Shown here piece by piece: positions 43,038-45,193 of a stretch of DNA of 45,193 bases. Origin of the DNA: Methanobrevibacter sp. (GTDB lineage: Archaea > Methanobacteriota > Methanobacteria > Methanobacteriales > Methanobacteriaceae); assembly GCA_017434555.1 (NCBI GenBank), contig JAFRFB010000042.1:1-45193 (forward strand). The letters run 5' to 3'. Numbering within the stretch: the stretch's first letter is position 1; each line of letters opens with the position of its first letter. Under the pieces are notes generated by a model, which did no database searches, had not been told where the DNA came from, and saw nothing but the letters and a program-made list of their open reading frames with translations. The position numbers and the translations under genes are program-made.

Positions 43038-44048
43038 ATGGTAAGACATCACCAGCCAAGAAAAGGGTCTGTTGCTTACAGTCCAAGGAAAAGAGCAGCA
43101 AAAGAAACCCCTAGAGTAAAGGCTTGGCCGCAAAATGATGAACCAAAATTACTAGGCCTCGCAGGGTATAAAGTCGGTATGACTCACGCTTTAGTCACTG
43201 ATACTGATAAAAACTCTCCAACTAATGGTATGGAAGTTTTCACTCCAGTTACCGTTTTGGAAGTCCCTCCAGTCGTAGTAATGGGAATTAGAGCATACGA
43301 AAAAACTTCTCGTGGATTGAAAGTAATCACCGAAGTACTTGCAGATAATTTGGATGAAGAACTCTCTAGGAAAATTTCACTTCCTAAAGAATACAATAAA
43401 TCTGAAGCTATTGCAAAAATACAAGGTGTTTTAGATCGCACAGAAGATATCAAAGTCTTAGTACACACCAATCCAAAAGTTACTAGTGTTCCTAAGAAAA
43501 AACCAGACATATTTGAATGTGGTATCGGAGGCGCAAACGCTGAAGAAAAATTAAATACTGCATTAGAGTTATTAGGTAACGAAGTAAAAGCTAGTGACAT
43601 CTTGAATGAAGGTCAATTTGTTGATGCAATTGCAACTACAAAAGGAAAAGGATTCCAAGGTGTAGTTAAAAGATGGAATATTAGAATTCAATATGGTAAA
43701 GCTACTAGAAGTGGTAAAGGAAGACACGTCGGTTCAATTGGTCCTTGGACTCCAAGAAGAACTATGTGGACTGTAGCTCAAGCAGGTCAAATGGGATACC
43801 ATAAAAGAACTGAATTCAATAAAAAAGTTTTAAAAATTGCATCTGCTGATGAAGTTGATCAAATCAACCCTGATGGTGGATTTATTAAATATGGTCTTGT
43901 TAAAAATGATTACATTTTAATTAAAGGTTCCGTTCCTGGACCATCCAAAAGATTAATTATTTTAAGACAAGCTATTAGACCTAGTAAAAAATCTGAGGAT
44001 ATACCTCAAATCAACTACATAAGTACAAAATCTAAACAAGGGGTATAA
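43038..44048 (+). CDS. rpl3: Ribosomal protein uL3
   Basis: A 336-aa archaeal/eukaryal-type L3. RHHQPRKGSVAYSPRKRAAK at the N-terminus and GLAGYKVGMTHALV follow the family start; KGKGFQGVVKRWNI and GSIGPWTPRRTMW form the conserved loop reaching the peptidyl transferase centre. The end has QTxGxH-like MGYHKRTEFNKKV. It is the first gene of the archaeal ribosomal operon, with AAGGAGG as ribosome site. Confidence 0.97.
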   Translation: MVRHHQPRKGSVAYSPRKRAAKETPRVKAWPQNDEPKLLGLAGYKVGMTHALVTDTDKNSPTNGMEVFTPVTVLEVPPVVVMGIRAYEKTSRGLKVITEVLADNLDEELSRKISLPKEYNKSEAIAKIQGVLDRTEDIKVLVHTNPKVTSVPKKKPDIFECGIGGANAEEKLNTALELLGNEVKASDILNEGQFVDAIATTKGKGFQGVVKRWNIRIQYGKATRSGKGRHVGSIGPWTPRRTMWTVAQAGQMGYHKRTEFNKKVLKIASADEVDQINPDGGFIKYGLVKNDYILIKGSVPGPSKRLIILRQAIRPSKKSEDIPQINYISTKSKQGV

Positions 44049-44050
44049 TC

Positions 44051-44815
44051 ATGAAGGCTAATGTTTATTCTATTAATGGGGAAGTAAAAGAAGAAATCGA
44101 ACTTCCTGCTATTTTTGATGAAGTTTACAGACCAGATTTAATCAAAAGAGCTGTTTTATCAGCACAATCTGCTAGAGTACAACCATGGGGTAATGACCCA
44201 ATGGCAGGTAAAAGAACTTCCGCTAAAGGTTGGGGTTCAGGTAGAGGTACTGCTAGAGTTCCTAGGATTAAAAATGGTTCAAGAGCAGCTTTTGTACCAA
44301 TGGCTATTGGTGGTAGACAAGCTCACCCAACAAGAGCTGAGAAAAATCATCACGAAAAAATCAACATAAAAGAAAGAAGATTCGCAATCAGATCTGCTGT
44401 TGCAGCAACTACTGATAAAGAACTCGTTGCTAACAGAGGACACAAAGTCGAAGATTTAGAACAAGTTCCTATCATTGTAGAAGACGAAATCTGTTCTGTT
44501 AAAACTACTAAACAAACTCGTGAAATTTTCCAAAGTTTAGGAGTTTATGATGATATCATTCGTGCAAAAGAAGGTAAAAGAATAAGAGCAGGTAGAGGTA
44601 AAACAAGAGGAAGAAAATACAAAAAAGTAAAAGGACCTCTTTTAGTTGTTGGTGAAGATGATGGTATCAGCTTAGGTGCAAGAAACCACGCTGGTGTGGA
44701 TGTTGTTGTTGTAGACAACTTAAATGCAGAATTATTAGCACCAGGTACTCACCCAGGAAGACTTACTATTTACACTAAATCTGCTGTAGAAAAGTTAGGA
44801 GGTTTATTCCAATAA
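44051..44815 (+). CDS. rpl4: Ribosomal protein uL4
   Basis: A 254-aa archaeal L4. It contains the long internal loop (KGWGSGRGTARVPRIKNGSR) that lines the exit tunnel, then GGRQAHPTRAEKNHHEKIN, an archaeal/eukaryal signature, and a C-terminal AGRGKTRGRKYKKVKGPLLV with NHAGVDVVVVDNLNAELLAP. It starts 2 bp after the uL3 stop with a GGGGT-type site inside the end of that gene. Confidence 0.97.
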   Translation: MKANVYSINGEVKEEIELPAIFDEVYRPDLIKRAVLSAQSARVQPWGNDPMAGKRTSAKGWGSGRGTARVPRIKNGSRAAFVPMAIGGRQAHPTRAEKNHHEKINIKERRFAIRSAVAATTDKELVANRGHKVEDLEQVPIIVEDEICSVKTTKQTREIFQSLGVYDDIIRAKEGKRIRAGRGKTRGRKYKKVKGPLLVVGEDDGISLGARNHAGVDVVVVDNLNAELLAPGTHPGRLTIYTKSAVEKLGGLFQ

Positions 44816-44839
44816 TTTTGGAAAATTAAGGTGATTATT

Positions 44840-45100
44840 ATGGATTCATACTCAATTATTATTAAACCTCATGTTACTGAAAAAACCATGAACTTAATCG
44901 ATGAAAATAATGAAATTACTTTCGTCGTACGTCGTAGCGCTAACAAAAAGCAAATTAAAAGAGCTTTTGAAGAATTATACGAAGAACAAGTTGCTAGAGT
45001 AAATACTCATATTACTCCAAAAGGTGAAAAAGTAGCATACATTAAACTTGTTGAAGAAGAAATGGCAGAAGAACTTGCTGTCAGAATAGGAGTATTCTAA
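44840..45100 (+). CDS. rpl23: Ribosomal protein uL23
   Basis: An 86-aa protein with IIIKPHVTEKTMNLIDENNE, SANKKQIKRAFEELYEEQVA and the archaeal-type C-terminus KVAYIKL. GGTGAT at 44830-44835 decides the ATG at 44840 over an in-frame GTG at 44831. It sits at the polypeptide exit and contacts SRP. Third gene of the operon. Confidence 0.95.
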   Translation: MDSYSIIIKPHVTEKTMNLIDENNEITFVVRRSANKKQIKRAFEELYEEQVARVNTHITPKGEKVAYIKLVEEEMAEELAVRIGVF

Positions 45101-45112
45101 GGAGGAATTTGA

Positions 45113-45193
45113 ATGGGAAAACGATTAATACATCAAAGAAGAGGTAAAGGAACTCCTACTCATCGTGTTGCTTCTCATCGTTTTAAAGATAAA
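45113..45193 (+). CDS. rpl2: Ribosomal protein uL2 (5' end only)
   Basis: The first 27 codons are visible: MGKRLIHQRRGKGTPTHRVA and then SHRFKDK, the typical start of archaeal L2. GGAGG at 45101-45105 is the ribosome site. The gene is cut by the right edge of the window. Confidence 0.93.
   Translation, partial: MGKRLIHQRRGKGTPTHRVASHRFKDK

Noticed and set aside
1-45193. tRNA gene as attachment site, CRISPR array or insertion sequence
   Set aside because: No cloverleaf-like GC-rich sequence, no regular short repeat-spacer array and no transposase were seen on either strand.

Overview
The window looks like a chromosome segment from a Methanobacteriales archaeon, most likely Methanobrevibacter or a close relative. 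The DNA is very AT-rich and many starts use GGTGAT/GGAGG Shine-Dalgarno sites that fit the archaeal 16S tail. The right end has the archaeal order SPOUT RNA methyltransferase, uL3, uL4, uL23, uL2. A pycA-birA pair of the kind known from methanogens is present, and a prophage-type lysin resembles pseudomurein endoisopeptidases, which implies a pseudomurein wall. Species cannot be fixed from sequence alone.

Layout. (1) 1-8871, minus strand: a restriction-modification-like locus. A PLD-nuclease/SNF2-helicase fusion is followed by two tandem Eco57I-class methyltransferase/specificity proteins; the second runs off the left edge. (2) 9.0-13.8 kb: a small head and lysis module with a capsid-cement-like protein, two tandem paralogous major capsid proteins, a small unknown protein and a PeiW/PeiR-type lysin. 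(3) 13.8-19.2 kb: an AT-richer block with a four-gene minus-strand operon holding three nuclease-like proteins and a zinc-ribbon/HAD protein, then a divergent DUF4268 nuclease-like gene and a SIMPL-domain gene. (4) 19.2-22.1 kb: two small paralogous proteins, a terminase small subunit candidate and the terminase large subunit. (5) 22.1-27.5 kb: an SDR gene, a small Cys/His protein, then a compact eight-gene minus-strand early operon with an AAA+ replication ATPase and a possible strand-annealing protein; it includes two microproteins (45 and 36 aa). (6) 28.0-32.6 kb: a cassette (TfoX C-terminal-like protein, GNAT, DUF4143-type ATPase), an unknown 165-179 aa protein and a tyrosine recombinase. 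(7) 32.9-45.2 kb: housekeeping genes: FUSC membrane protein, CytX-like permease, fumarase beta subunit, PLP enzyme, BirA, PycA, METTL5-like methyltransferase, SPOUT methyltransferase and the start of the ribosomal protein operon.

How it fits together. Regions 2, 4, 5 and the integrase look like one tailed-virus-derived element. It keeps integrase, replication/recombination genes, terminase, capsid and lysin, but no portal, protease or tail gene is visible here, so it is either a decayed prophage or a capsid-encoding satellite. An exact 18-bp near-palindrome is shared by the capsid-module promoter and the early-operon promoter, which links these distant parts.

The most unusual things are these. 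A family of three ~106-bp intergenic elements (A, B, C) has conserved ACATTAAC/GTTAATGT ends; two of them bracket the TfoX-GNAT-ATPase cassette. The duplicated methyltransferases have near-identical patches in the conserved half but diverge after NPPY. A four-gene nuclease operon forms no defence system I recognise. Paired repeats surround the integrase. Near the replication gene there is a hairpin plus an iteron-like repeat. No tRNA, rRNA, CRISPR array or insertion sequence was seen.
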